Of a stretch of 64,000 bases of DNA, positions 44,588-52,440 are shown piece by piece. Both the position numbers and the translations under genes were made by a program. The DNA comes from G965203045 sp965203045. GTDB taxonomy: Bacteria; Pseudomonadota; Gammaproteobacteria; PS1; Pseudothioglobaceae. The DNA lies in assembly GCA_965203045.1 (NCBI GenBank), contig OZ241850.1, forward strand, positions 1,550,001 to 1,614,000, read 5' to 3'. Below the pieces are notes generated by a model. The model was not told where the DNA came from. It searched no databases and worked only from the letters and a program-made list of their open reading frames with translations. The first letter of the stretch is position 1. Every line of letters begins with the position of its first letter.

Positions 44588-44741
44588 TTATCTAAGTGTT
44601 GCATAATCAAACATCCAACCTTTTTTATAATCTCTAATACTATCATAAGGTGGTGAAAAAATGGATAAACCTATTGATTCTCTATTTAGTTTTTGGTAGC
44701 AACAATGCAGTCGTTTTGTATAATTTTATCTGGTTAATGAA
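44588..44741 (-). pseudogene. Relic of a DNA methyltransferase N-terminus
   Basis: A 51-codon open stretch without a start codon reads NYTKRLHCCYQKLNRES, then LSIFSPPYDSIRDYKKGW and FDYATLR before a stop at 44588. SPPYD-x-x-RDY followed by a Trp and Phe-Asp is the catalytic motif IV region of N4-cytosine/N6-adenine methyltransferases, and the preceding residues resemble their N-terminal strand. In-frame stops bound it on both sides and no motif I is found, so it is a degraded fragment of a second modification gene unrelated in sequence to the two intact ones at 12585-14232. Confidence 0.75.
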
Positions 44742-44816
44742 CTATTTCTTATATTTTTTTAAAACTTAATTATTAGAGTCTTATTGACGAACTCATTTAT
44801 TTAGAAATCTATTTTA

Positions 44817-45836
44817 TTAATTATTGATAAAAGCATCAAAGTTTTTAATCGTGGCGATAACCTTTTTATTAATATTATTATCAAATTTTAATATACAATT
44901 CACCTGATTATCATAGGCAGGAAAGTCCAAAAGCCCAAATAACATAGCGTGATAAGATAAAGGTTTTAAAACCAAATGCTGTTGAGGTTTTATAGGAATA
45001 TTATCTTGTTTTATCATATTCATTTGAGAGTTGACAACGCGGCTTAGATGCAATTCACTGTTTTTAGCCAAACTAGGACAACTAATACCGTGTAATTGTA
45101 TTGTTTGGCTACTTTGGTTAATAATTGTGCCATAAAGAGCGGTAACTCTAGCATATTTTGTCGGGTTTTTTAGCCAAAAATTTTGGGCAATAATTTTACT
45201 GTTTTGAATAGTTCTTAATTGTTTATTATTTGGTTGTTCAAGCAATGTTAAAATTTCTTTGATAAATTTATCAGACGGATAACCCGAATAATGCACAGCC
45301 CTTACCTTATTCTTCTTATCAATGAGAAAAATGCTAATAGAATGATTAAAAACATTGGAAGTGTCATTTTTATCGCGCTCCTTAACACTGGGGCGATTAT
45401 ATTGTGTTGCCAGCCTAAAATCTTTAACTTTTTCATAAACAACTTGAAATTGTTTAGCAATATTTACTAGATTTTCTTCTGTTGGACTAATGCCGATAAA
45501 TGACGGGTTGAAGGCAGCTAAATATTTCTTTAAATAAGCGGGAGTATCATATTCTGGGTCAACCGTGATAAATATTACCTTAACTTTTTGCTGTTGGTCT
45601 TTATTTAACTTGCTTACTAAAAAATTTAGATAACCTAATGTAATTGGACATACATCAGGGCAATTTGTATAACCAAAAGTTAATAAAACCACATAATCTT
45701 TATAATCAGATAGGCGGGTCGGATGACCCAGTGAACTATCTGCCTTAAAATCACCGCCTATACCACGCATAATAGGCAAGGCATTAGTATAAGAACTGGT
45801 GATTAAACTAATTAATATCAATAATTTTATTAACAT
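44817..45836 (-). CDS. SCO1/SenC - PCu(A)C fusion copper chaperone
   Basis: A 339-residue exported protein joining two copper chaperones. After a signal peptide (1-19) comes a thioredoxin-like SCO domain with CPDVCP (Cys59, Cys63) and the ligand His165 (FNHSISIF). Residues about 212-330 are a PCu(A)C domain with a complete motif: His263, ten residues, Met274, twenty-one residues, His296, one residue, Met298. Such proteins load copper into cytochrome oxidase CuA or, by context, NirK encoded two genes upstream. The start overlaps the previous gene by 7 nt. Confidence 0.9.
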   Translation of the reverse strand: MLIKLLILISLITSSYTNALPIMRGIGGDFKADSSLGHPTRLSDYKDYVVLLTFGYTNCPDVCPITLGYLNFLVSKLNKDQQQKVKVIFITVDPEYDTPAYLKKYLAAFNPSFIGISPTEENLVNIAKQFQVVYEKVKDFRLATQYNRPSVKERDKNDTSNVFNHSISIFLIDKKNKVRAVHYSGYPSDKFIKEILTLLEQPNNKQLRTIQNSKIIAQNFWLKNPTKYARVTALYGTIINQSSQTIQLHGISCPSLAKNSELHLSRVVNSQMNMIKQDNIPIKPQQHLVLKPLSYHAMLFGLLDFPAYDNQVNCILKFDNNINKKVIATIKNFDAFINN

Positions 45837-46366
45837 CGTAATTGGGACTCCAGCCCCTCAGAAGGTAAAAGATAGCTTTCGGTAATAACACTAATTAAAT
45901 ATCGCCCAGCAGCTTTAATATAACGCAGAGTAATAATTTGTTTTATTTTAGCAATTTCTACTTCGCTTTGAATAGCGCTTTTTGAGTTATCCCAACGAAT
46001 AATAGCTAGCAACTCAACTGTTGAAAAATCTTTACTTGCTCTTTTGAGATAAAGTCGGGTTAGCTGATGGTTGCCACCTTGAAAAGATTGTTTGCGTTGT
46101 TTAATGCTTTGTTGTATTGTTTGTTGGCTATTAACCCCTAATAGGTCTAATTTAGCATCAGGCGCTAGCATCGTTTTCAAATCATAAGCATTATTATCTA
46201 ATGCATCTAACCATTGGTTAACAACTTTGCTTGTTGATAAAACCACCGCTGCTTCTGTATTAGGTAATTTGGAGGCGATAACGGTATGGCATAACAACAA
46301 ACATACCACCCAGCCACACCGTATAATTATATTGTGTGGCTGGGTTTTTGTCCTCAACAAAGACAT
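45830..46366 (-). CDS. Exported protein of unknown function (178 aa), possibly NTF2-like
   Basis: Has an N-terminal hydrophobic stretch (about 15-31, WVVCLLLCHTVIA) that may be a signal peptide. The mature part (VVNQWLDALDNNAYDLKTML, LTRLYLKRAS, ISVITESYLL) has the helix-then-sheet look of an NTF2/SnoaL-like fold, but no catalytic motif. It sits 17 nt after nirK and overlaps the copper chaperone fusion, so it is probably part of nitrite reductase maturation or function. This role is inferred from context only. Confidence 0.7.
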   Translation of the reverse strand: MSLLRTKTQPHNIIIRCGWVVCLLLCHTVIASKLPNTEAAVVLSTSKVVNQWLDALDNNAYDLKTMLAPDAKLDLLGVNSQQTIQQSIKQRKQSFQGGNHQLTRLYLKRASKDFSTVELLAIIRWDNSKSAIQSEVEIAKIKQIITLRYIKAAGRYLISVITESYLLPSEGLESQLRC

Positions 46367-46383
46367 GTCAAAATAATTGCTGT

Positions 46384-47502
46384 TTAATTGACTATTTTCC
46401 TAGGCGCCACAACTTGTTTCATCAAGTCATTATTCCATTCTCCTTCAACATTAATATGAGAAATCGCGCCTAAAACAAAAGCTTCAATCAGATTATGAGA
46501 TAAATACACATAAATGCCAGGCTGTTCAAATGTATAAATAAAAGCACCGGCAGAACCAGCAGCAATTACCCAACTTTCCAGATTAAGTGCTGGTGCATTA
46601 TCAAAACTGCCTCGCTCCCAAACATAATCTCCATGACCGCCTATAAGATGCGGATAGGACTGCCTATTAGCTTGGGAATGAATAAACAAAACAGTTTCAC
46701 CAACTTTAGCGCGCATGGCATTTTTACCCGTTAAAGCGCCTACTGTGCCGCCAAAAGGAACATGAGTTGGTATTAAAGTTTTCATAACTTCTAAATCATC
46801 GCTAAAAGAAGCAATAGGATTGTCATAGCGTTTATATTTACCATTTTTATCCTTAGGCAAATAATAATCTTGCTCACCAATATAATAGGCTCTATCATAT
46901 TTAATTGGATTGCCTTTATCATCTTTGAGTCCATCTCTGGGCAACACCATCACCGCTCCATTCATACCATGGACAACATGCCAAGGCACCATACTGCCGC
47001 CAGGTGCACAATGGTAAACAAAAACACCCGCTTTAGTCGCCTTCCATCTTAAAACTACTTCTTCGCCTGGATTGATTAAAGTTAGCGCGCCGCCACCTAG
47101 AGCGCCAGTACTAGAATGAAAATCAATATTATGAGGGAGTTTATTGGTTTTCGGATTTACCAAAGTCAACTCAACATAATCTCCTTCATGAGCGACTACG
47201 ATAGGGCCAGGCACACTACCGTTGTAAGTAAAAGCCCAAACAAAAACTCCCGGCTCTATTTCAATCTCTTTTTCCTCAACAACCATTCTAGTTCGAATAA
47301 TTTTAGGATTGTCCGTTGCTACTTGTTCGTGTTTGGGTAAAAAAGGCGGCGTGACTAATTCTTGTTTTACTATTTGTAAATTTTCTCCCAGTTCCCATTC
47401 TTTGAGCTGTTGCTCATAGTCCAGTAAGTCTTCTTCACTATAAGCAAATATAAAATTGCTTAATAAAAAAACTACTAATGAATATATTATTTTATGTATC
47501 AT
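46384..47502 (-). CDS. nirK: Copper-containing nitrite reductase (NirK/AniA)
   Basis: Reduces nitrite to nitric oxide in the periplasm. The 372-residue protein has a signal peptide (1-20) and two cupredoxin domains. Copper and catalytic residues are intact: His124, Asp127 and His129 in LPHNIDFHS; His164, Cys165, His175 and Met180 in YHCAPGGSMVPWHVVHGMNG; the active-site His in PHLIGGHGD; and the last type-2 ligand in VYLSHNLIEA. It resembles the AniA class. A strong GGAGG precedes the ATG. Next to genes for copper delivery and a small membrane ORF. No nitric oxide reductase gene is intact in the window. Confidence 0.96.
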   Translation of the reverse strand: MIHKIIYSLVVFLLSNFIFAYSEEDLLDYEQQLKEWELGENLQIVKQELVTPPFLPKHEQVATDNPKIIRTRMVVEEKEIEIEPGVFVWAFTYNGSVPGPIVVAHEGDYVELTLVNPKTNKLPHNIDFHSSTGALGGGALTLINPGEEVVLRWKATKAGVFVYHCAPGGSMVPWHVVHGMNGAVMVLPRDGLKDDKGNPIKYDRAYYIGEQDYYLPKDKNGKYKRYDNPIASFSDDLEVMKTLIPTHVPFGGTVGALTGKNAMRAKVGETVLFIHSQANRQSYPHLIGGHGDYVWERGSFDNAPALNLESWVIAAGSAGAFIYTFEQPGIYVYLSHNLIEAFVLGAISHINVEGEWNNDLMKQVVAPRKIVN

Positions 47503-47516
47503 ATTTCCTCCTTTTG

Positions 47517-47768
47517 TTAAATATTTTTTGCTTCTTTTTTACCAATAGTTAATAAGTCCCAAATCAACAAGACCAATCCTAACGTAGTTACATAACCCAT
47601 TACTTGACGCCACCACAAGCCTTCTACAAACCATGGGTGGATTTGAGCTTTGAAATAGCCCAACCAAGTTGAACCTTCAATAGCCCTTTCAATTTGAGAT
47701 TGCTCATATCCTGAGATAAGTAAAGCGATTGTCATTCCCATAACACCAATCAAAACACATTTATCCAA
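47517..47768 (-). CDS. Small two-helix membrane protein upstream of nirK, possible NorB/oxidase subunit I fragment
   Basis: An 83-codon frame with two hydrophobic helices (about 5-20 and 55-70) separated by IHPWFVEGLWWRQVMGYV. The pattern His-Pro, aromatic residues, Arg, Gly, then a helix ending in WDLLT resembles the last two helices of heme-copper oxidase/nitric oxide reductase large subunits. It has only a TTG start (or an ATG at 47741), no clear ribosome site, and the frame is open 15 codons further upstream before a stop. It may be a small subunit or the remnant of a norB-like gene. It ends 14 nt before nirK. Confidence 0.5.
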   Translation of the reverse strand: MDKCVLIGVMGMTIALLISGYEQSQIERAIEGSTWLGYFKAQIHPWFVEGLWWRQVMGYVTTLGLVLLIWDLLTIGKKEAKNI

Positions 47769-47950
47769 GATAACAGAACAACGCAGATAGATAAGAGAAA
47801 AGACGTCTTTATATTATATGATAACAAAACAAATTAGCTTATATTATTAATAAGACTAATCAACATTTATAAAACATCATACTGATTGTTTAAATAATTA
47901 TATATCTTTTAAGACCTTTCCTTTTGCTATGATATTATTTAATTAACCAA

Positions 47951-48856
47951 TTATTCCTTATATTTTTTGTCATCTTCTATATCAAACCCGCCTTCTTTAA
48001 AAATACTACTAACTAAAATATCCTCATCCTCAATAGTCATAAGGTCTTCTTTGTTAATATCAGCATTAGCATTAAAGAGTCTGTTTGCTTGACGAAGGCG
48101 GGCTCTATCAATAGCGTTGCGCACTGATCTTGCATTGGCAAAATGCGCTGACTTCATTCTAAGCTTAATGTATTTTAAAAATGCCGCCTCAGAGCTATCA
48201 CTAAAATGATAGTTTAGTTGCTGCAACATTAATTTTGCTATTGCCAATAATTCTTCAGCGCCATAATCAGGAAAATCAATATGATGTGCTACACGGGAAC
48301 GCATACCAGGATTAGAATGAAAGAAGGTTTCCATTTTATCTTTATATCCAGCTAATATAACCACCAAATCATCTCGATTATTTTCCATCACCTGCAATAA
48401 TATCTCTATTGATTCAGCGCCATAATCACGTTCATTTTCCGGTTTATAAAGATAATATGCTTCATCAATAAACAAAACCCCGCCCATAGCCTTTTTAATA
48501 ATTTCTTTGGTTTTAGGAGCAGTATGCCCAATATATTGACCGACTAAATCATCTCTGGTTACCGTTACTAAATGCCCTTCACGAACATAGCCTAAACCTT
48601 TTAAAATTTCGCCCATACGCACAGCAACAGTAGTTTTACCAGTGCCGGGATTGCCAGTAAAACTCATATGTAGCGTAGGTGATTGGCTAGATAGCTCAAA
48701 AGACTTACGCATTTTATCTATTAGTAATAGGGCAGCAATTTCACGAATTCTAGTTTTAACAGGTTTTAGACCTATAAGTTCTTTATCTAGTTGTTCTAAA
48801 ATGCCTTGAATTTGCGAATCTTTTAAAATTTGTGCTAAATTAATTTTCTCGCTCAT
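47951..48856 (-). CDS. cbbX: RuBisCO activase CbbX
   Basis: AAA+ motor that pulls on the C-terminus of red-type RuBisCO large subunits to release inhibitory sugar phosphates. The 301-residue protein has Walker A GNPGTGKT at 68-75, Walker B VLFIDEAYYLY near 127-137 and a pore-loop region DDLVGQYIGHTAPKTK. It follows cbbLS in the same direction after a 133-nt gap containing a strong hairpin. Pairing with a red-type enzyme is exactly as expected for this activase family. Confidence 0.96.
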   Translation of the reverse strand: MSEKINLAQILKDSQIQGILEQLDKELIGLKPVKTRIREIAALLLIDKMRKSFELSSQSPTLHMSFTGNPGTGKTTVAVRMGEILKGLGYVREGHLVTVTRDDLVGQYIGHTAPKTKEIIKKAMGGVLFIDEAYYLYKPENERDYGAESIEILLQVMENNRDDLVVILAGYKDKMETFFHSNPGMRSRVAHHIDFPDYGAEELLAIAKLMLQQLNYHFSDSSEAAFLKYIKLRMKSAHFANARSVRNAIDRARLRQANRLFNANADINKEDLMTIEDEDILVSSIFKEGGFDIEDDKKYKE

Positions 48857-48951
48857 ATTTCTACGCCATTGATAACAGAATTATTAAAACCTTACGTCTA
48901 ACTATACTAGAAACTACCACTAACAGTAAACAAGGTTTAATACTAGTGATA

Positions 48952-48981
48952 ATACAAAGATGATAAAAATCACCTTTGTAT
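48952..48981 (-). promoter_or_regulatory. Stem-loop between cbbS and cbbX
   Basis: Arms ATACAAAGATGAT and ATCACCTTTGTAT (plus strand) form a 13-pair stem with a single mismatch, which is a G-U pair in the minus-strand transcript, and a four-base loop. It begins 9 nt after the cbbS stop. No T-run follows on the minus strand, so it looks like an mRNA-stabilising or processing hairpin that would keep cbbLS in excess over cbbX. Confidence 0.6.
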
Positions 48982-48989
48982 CTGTTTAC

Positions 48990-49424
48990 TTAGTATCTTT
49001 CCATTTCAGGCTTGTCGCTAGAATAAGGAAGAATTGTATAACTAATATGACGTTCTTGTTGTTCTTGACGAATAAGCTTATAACCAGCCTCTTTTGAGGG
49101 ACGATTAACAATAAAACTCATCTTAACCGATTCCCAACCACGAGTTGAATCAAATGCAGTAATACGTACATAATGATTGGGAAAGGTCTTACGACATGCA
49201 TTAACTTCCATCATAATACCCGCTGGGTCTTTGAGGTCAAACATAGGATTGCCAAACATTTCCCAATAGGTGTTGCGAGGATGAGGGTCATCAGTGTATT
49301 CAATACCCACTGCCCATGAGTTTTTTAAAGCGTATTTAACTTGCGCGGTAATTTGCGCATCAGTTAAATCAGGCAAAAATGAAAATTGTCCTTGAGTAAT
49401 ACGATTGCCAGGATTTGTCATCAT
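48990..49424 (-). CDS. cbbS: RuBisCO small subunit, red type
   Basis: Caps the octameric core of the form I enzyme. The 144-residue protein starts RITQGQFSFLPDLTDAQI, the red-type (form IC/ID) small-subunit signature, has the loop NTYWEMFGNPMFDLKDP, and carries the long C-terminal beta-hairpin extension (QERHISYTILPYSSDKP) that replaces the beta-A/B loop of green enzymes. AGGAG lies 8 nt before the ATG at 49424. It starts 28 nt after cbbL ends. Confidence 0.97.
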   Translation of the reverse strand: MMTNPGNRITQGQFSFLPDLTDAQITAQVKYALKNSWAVGIEYTDDPHPRNTYWEMFGNPMFDLKDPAGIMMEVNACRKTFPNHYVRITAFDSTRGWESVKMSFIVNRPSKEAGYKLIRQEQQERHISYTILPYSSDKPEMERY

Positions 49425-49451
49425 AATACATTCTCCTATTAAATTATTAAA

Positions 49452-50918
49452 TTAAACACTCTCTGTAGTGGTTGGTACAAAATCAGCTGTATCAGTTGAT
49501 TCATAATTAAAAGTAATATCTTTCCAAATATCCAGAGCTGCTTTTAGTGGTGAGCAAGTTTTAGCTGCTTCTTGTAGAATCTGCGGTCCTTCTTTGAGAT
49601 AATCACGACCTTCATTTCTTGCCATAATCATTGTCTCTAAAGCAACGCGATTAGCAGTAGCTCCTGCTTGAATACCATCAGGGTGCCCAATAGTGCCACC
49701 GCCAAATTGTAATACAACATCTTCACCTAAATAGTGAACTAATTGATGCATTTGTCCAGCGTGAATGCCACCTGATGCAACTGGCATAACTTTATTAAGT
49801 GATGCCCAATCTTGTTCAAAGAAAATACCACGAGTTAGGTCTTGGTCTAAACGGTCTTTTAATAAAGTATCATAAAAGCCTCTAATCATGAGCGGGTCAC
49901 CTTCTAATTTACCTACCACAGTCCCAGCATGAATATGGTCAACTCCTGCCATACGCATCCACTTACAAATAACACGAAAGTTCATACCATGGTTCTTTTG
50001 GCGAGAATAAGTAGAATTTCCAGCTCTATGTAGATGCAGAACCATATCATTTTGTCTTGCCCATTTTGCCATAGTTTGAATAGCAGTATAACCAATAACC
50101 AAATCAATCATAATAATCACCGAACCTAATTCTCTGGCAAATTCAGCTCGTCTTATCATTTCATCCATAGTACCAGCGGTAACATTAAGATAATGCCCTT
50201 TTACCTCACCAGTAGCAGCCTGGGCGCGATTAACAGCTTCCATACAATACAAAAAACGATCGCGCCAATGCATAAATGGTTGTGAATTAATATTCTCATC
50301 ATCTTTGACAAAGTCCAACCCGCCTTTAAGCGCCTCATATACCACCCTACCGTAGTTACGCCCTGATAAACCTAATTTTGGTTTGGTGGTGGCACCAAGC
50401 AACGGACGGCCAAATTTATCTAAACGTTCACGTTCCACCACAACACCAGTTGCTGGGCCTTGAAAAGTTTTTAAATAAGCAACAGGCATACGCATATCTT
50501 CTAAACGTAGCGCTTTTACAGCCTTAAACCCAAATACATTACCAATAATAGATGCTGTTAAATTAGCGATAGAACCTTCTTCAAATAAATCCAAGTCATA
50601 AGCGATATAGGCAAAGTATTGCGCTTCTGTTTTTGTGCCTTCGCCTGTATTGGGCACCAATTCGCAACGATATGCTTTAGCGCGATATAACTCACAAGCT
50701 GTTAGACGATCAGTCCACACCACAGTCCAAGTAGCTGTTGATGATTCGCCAGCAACAGCTGCTGCAGCTTCTTCTGGGTCTACACCTTTTTGGGGAGTGA
50801 TACGAAATAATGCTATTATATCAGTTTCTAGCGGTTGGTAGTCTGGTTGCCAATACCCCATTTTCTTATAAGGAATAACACCAGATTTATAACGTTCTTT
50901 GCCTGTTAATTGGGCCAT
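49452..50918 (-). CDS. cbbL: RuBisCO large subunit, form IC (red type)
   Basis: Carboxylates ribulose bisphosphate in the Calvin cycle. The 488-residue protein has the catalytic Lys179 in TTKPKLGLSGRNYGR, the carbamylated Lys205 with Asp207/Glu208 in GGLDFVKDDENINSQPF, His in HLHRAGN, loop 6 VGKLEGD and VASGGIHAGQMHQL. The last segment, with AGQMHQL instead of the green VWHMPAL, and the extended N-terminus mark the red lineage, consistent with the adjacent cbbX. AGGAG precedes the ATG. No CbbR regulator is adjacent. Confidence 0.97.
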   Translation of the reverse strand: MAQLTGKERYKSGVIPYKKMGYWQPDYQPLETDIIALFRITPQKGVDPEEAAAAVAGESSTATWTVVWTDRLTACELYRAKAYRCELVPNTGEGTKTEAQYFAYIAYDLDLFEEGSIANLTASIIGNVFGFKAVKALRLEDMRMPVAYLKTFQGPATGVVVERERLDKFGRPLLGATTKPKLGLSGRNYGRVVYEALKGGLDFVKDDENINSQPFMHWRDRFLYCMEAVNRAQAATGEVKGHYLNVTAGTMDEMIRRAEFARELGSVIIMIDLVIGYTAIQTMAKWARQNDMVLHLHRAGNSTYSRQKNHGMNFRVICKWMRMAGVDHIHAGTVVGKLEGDPLMIRGFYDTLLKDRLDQDLTRGIFFEQDWASLNKVMPVASGGIHAGQMHQLVHYLGEDVVLQFGGGTIGHPDGIQAGATANRVALETMIMARNEGRDYLKEGPQILQEAAKTCSPLKAALDIWKDITFNYESTDTADFVPTTTESV

Positions 50919-50949
50919 GTTAAAACTCCTGATTTGTAAAAGTTAGATA

Positions 50950-51005
50950 ATTATACTTGATTTAAAAAAATATTTTCTAATAAAACTTAAATTTTTAGTT
51001 ATAAT
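50950..51005. promoter_or_regulatory. Divergent promoter region between cbbL and the 67-aa gene
   Basis: A minus-strand TATAAT (ATTATA at 50950-50955) faces cbbL and a plus-strand TATAAT at 51000-51005 faces the small gene. Neither has a good -35 box, suggesting activator dependence. The whole gap is about 110 nt. A CbbR-type LysR binding site (T-N11-A) cannot be distinguished from the AT-rich background. Confidence 0.4.
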
Positions 51006-51028
51006 ATTATTGTTTAGGAGTTTAGATA

Positions 51029-51232
51029 ATGAATGTGACTAGCGAAAAAGATAATAAGCTCAGTATGAAAAGAATTAAATTACAAGAAGAGTTTAATAAC
51101 TATACCAACGAAAATGGCTTTTCCTATGCAGAATGGTTGAATCCGCCAGCAGGTAGTTTCTATGAAACTTATAAAAAAGAATTAGATGAAATAAATGCAA
51201 AAATTGCACCAGAGCTAAATTATAACGACTAA
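51029..51232 (+). CDS. Small protein of unknown function (67 aa)
   Basis: A charged, soluble, mostly helical protein (MKRIKLQEEFNNYTNENGF, FYETYKKELDEINAKI) with the sequence NPPAGSFYE in the middle. I recognise no family. AGGAG lies 8 nt before the ATG, and a -10 box is present, so it is probably expressed. It is divergent from cbbL and followed by a strong terminator. No link to RuBisCO is shown beyond location. Confidence 0.7.
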   Translation: MNVTSEKDNKLSMKRIKLQEEFNNYTNENGFSYAEWLNPPAGSFYETYKKELDEINAKIAPELNYND

Positions 51233-51256
51233 CTCAACTAAAAAATTACTAATATC

Positions 51257-51287
51257 AAGCCCCCTATTTTGGGGGTTTTGTTTTTAT
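51257..51287 (+). terminator. Rho-independent terminator after the 67-aa gene
   Basis: AAGCCCCC (51257-51264), a six-base loop TATTTT and GGGGGTTT form a strong eight-pair GC-rich stem with a trailing T-rich run (TTTTGTTTTTATT). This is the clearest intrinsic terminator in the window. The T-run ends immediately before the argD ATG at 51289. Confidence 0.9.
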
Positions 51288-51288
51288 T

Positions 51289-52440
51289 ATGTCCTATTTA
51301 TTTAATAATTATAACCCATTAGATATTGCCTTTGAAAAGGGCAAGGGCTGCTACCTATACGCTAATAATAACAAGTATTTAGATGCTTTTTCAGGAGTTG
51401 GAGTTGTTAATTTAGGACATAATCACCCCCAAATTAGTAAAGTAATTGCTAAACAAGCAAAAACCTTGCTACATACCTCTAATTGGTATCGCATAACTAA
51501 CGAAGAATACTTGGGACAAAAATTGGCTAAATTAGCAAATATGCAAAAAGTTTTTTTTAGCAATTCTGGGGCTGAAGCCAATGAAACCGCTATCAAGCTA
51601 ACTAGACTTTATGCAAAAACTAAGGGCATTGATAATCCAATCATATTAACTGCTAACAACGCTTTCCACGGCAGAACTATGGCGACAATTTCTGCTACTG
51701 GTAGTAATAAAGTAAAAAAAGGTTTCGCACCTCTAGTGCCTGAATTTATTCACATTGATTTTAACAATATTGATGCAATTAATAGTTATGCTGATAATAA
51801 AAATATAATTGGACTAATGCTAGAGCCTATTTTAGGCGAGGCGGGAGTCATCATACCTGCCAATAATTACCTAAACCAAGCCCAAGCAATTTGTGAACAA
51901 AATAACTGGTTGTTTATCTTAGATGAAGTCCAAACTGGTATTGGCAGGACCGGTAAATTATTTGCCCATCAACATAACAATATTACCCCCGATATCTTAA
52001 CACTAGCTAAAGGGTTAGGCAATGGTGTGCCCATTGCTGCTTGTCTGGGCGGGCATAAGGTAGCCAAACTATTCACTCCTGGTAGCCATGGTAGCACCTA
52101 TGGCGGCAATCCTTTTTGTACCAAAGTTGCGCTAACAGTGCTAGAAATTATTACAAAAGAACAGATTTTAGAAAATGTTATCAAAATGTCTGACTATTTT
52201 TTAGACCAAGCTGAAAAAACTCTAATCAGTCCTAAGATTAAAAATATTCGTGCCAAAGGTTTAATGGTCGGCATTACTTTGGATAAAACTTATTCCAAAT
52301 TAGCACAAAAAGCCTTAGATTTAGGCGTGTTGTTGGGTGTTAATGACCAGCATATTCGTTTATTACCGCCACTTATTATTACGCAAAAAGATATAGACTT
52401 TTTGCTAACAAAATTAAAGTTACTACTGGAGTCATTATGA
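51289..52440 (+). CDS. argD: Acetylornithine/succinyldiaminopimelate aminotransferase
   Basis: PLP transaminase of arginine (and often lysine) synthesis. The 383-residue protein has GVGVVNLGHNHPQI, NSGAEANETAIKLTR, NAFHGRTMATISATG, FILDEVQTGIGRTG and the PLP lysine in TLAKGLGNGVP. The frame starts at the ATG directly after a terminator T-run; no Shine-Dalgarno can be seen except the terminator's own G-run, too far and base-paired. The stop overlaps argF by 4 nt (ATGA). Confidence 0.95.
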   Translation: MSYLFNNYNPLDIAFEKGKGCYLYANNNKYLDAFSGVGVVNLGHNHPQISKVIAKQAKTLLHTSNWYRITNEEYLGQKLAKLANMQKVFFSNSGAEANETAIKLTRLYAKTKGIDNPIILTANNAFHGRTMATISATGSNKVKKGFAPLVPEFIHIDFNNIDAINSYADNKNIIGLMLEPILGEAGVIIPANNYLNQAQAICEQNNWLFILDEVQTGIGRTGKLFAHQHNNITPDILTLAKGLGNGVPIAACLGGHKVAKLFTPGSHGSTYGGNPFCTKVALTVLEIITKEQILENVIKMSDYFLDQAEKTLISPKIKNIRAKGLMVGITLDKTYSKLAQKALDLGVLLGVNDQHIRLLPPLIITQKDIDFLLTKLKLLLESL

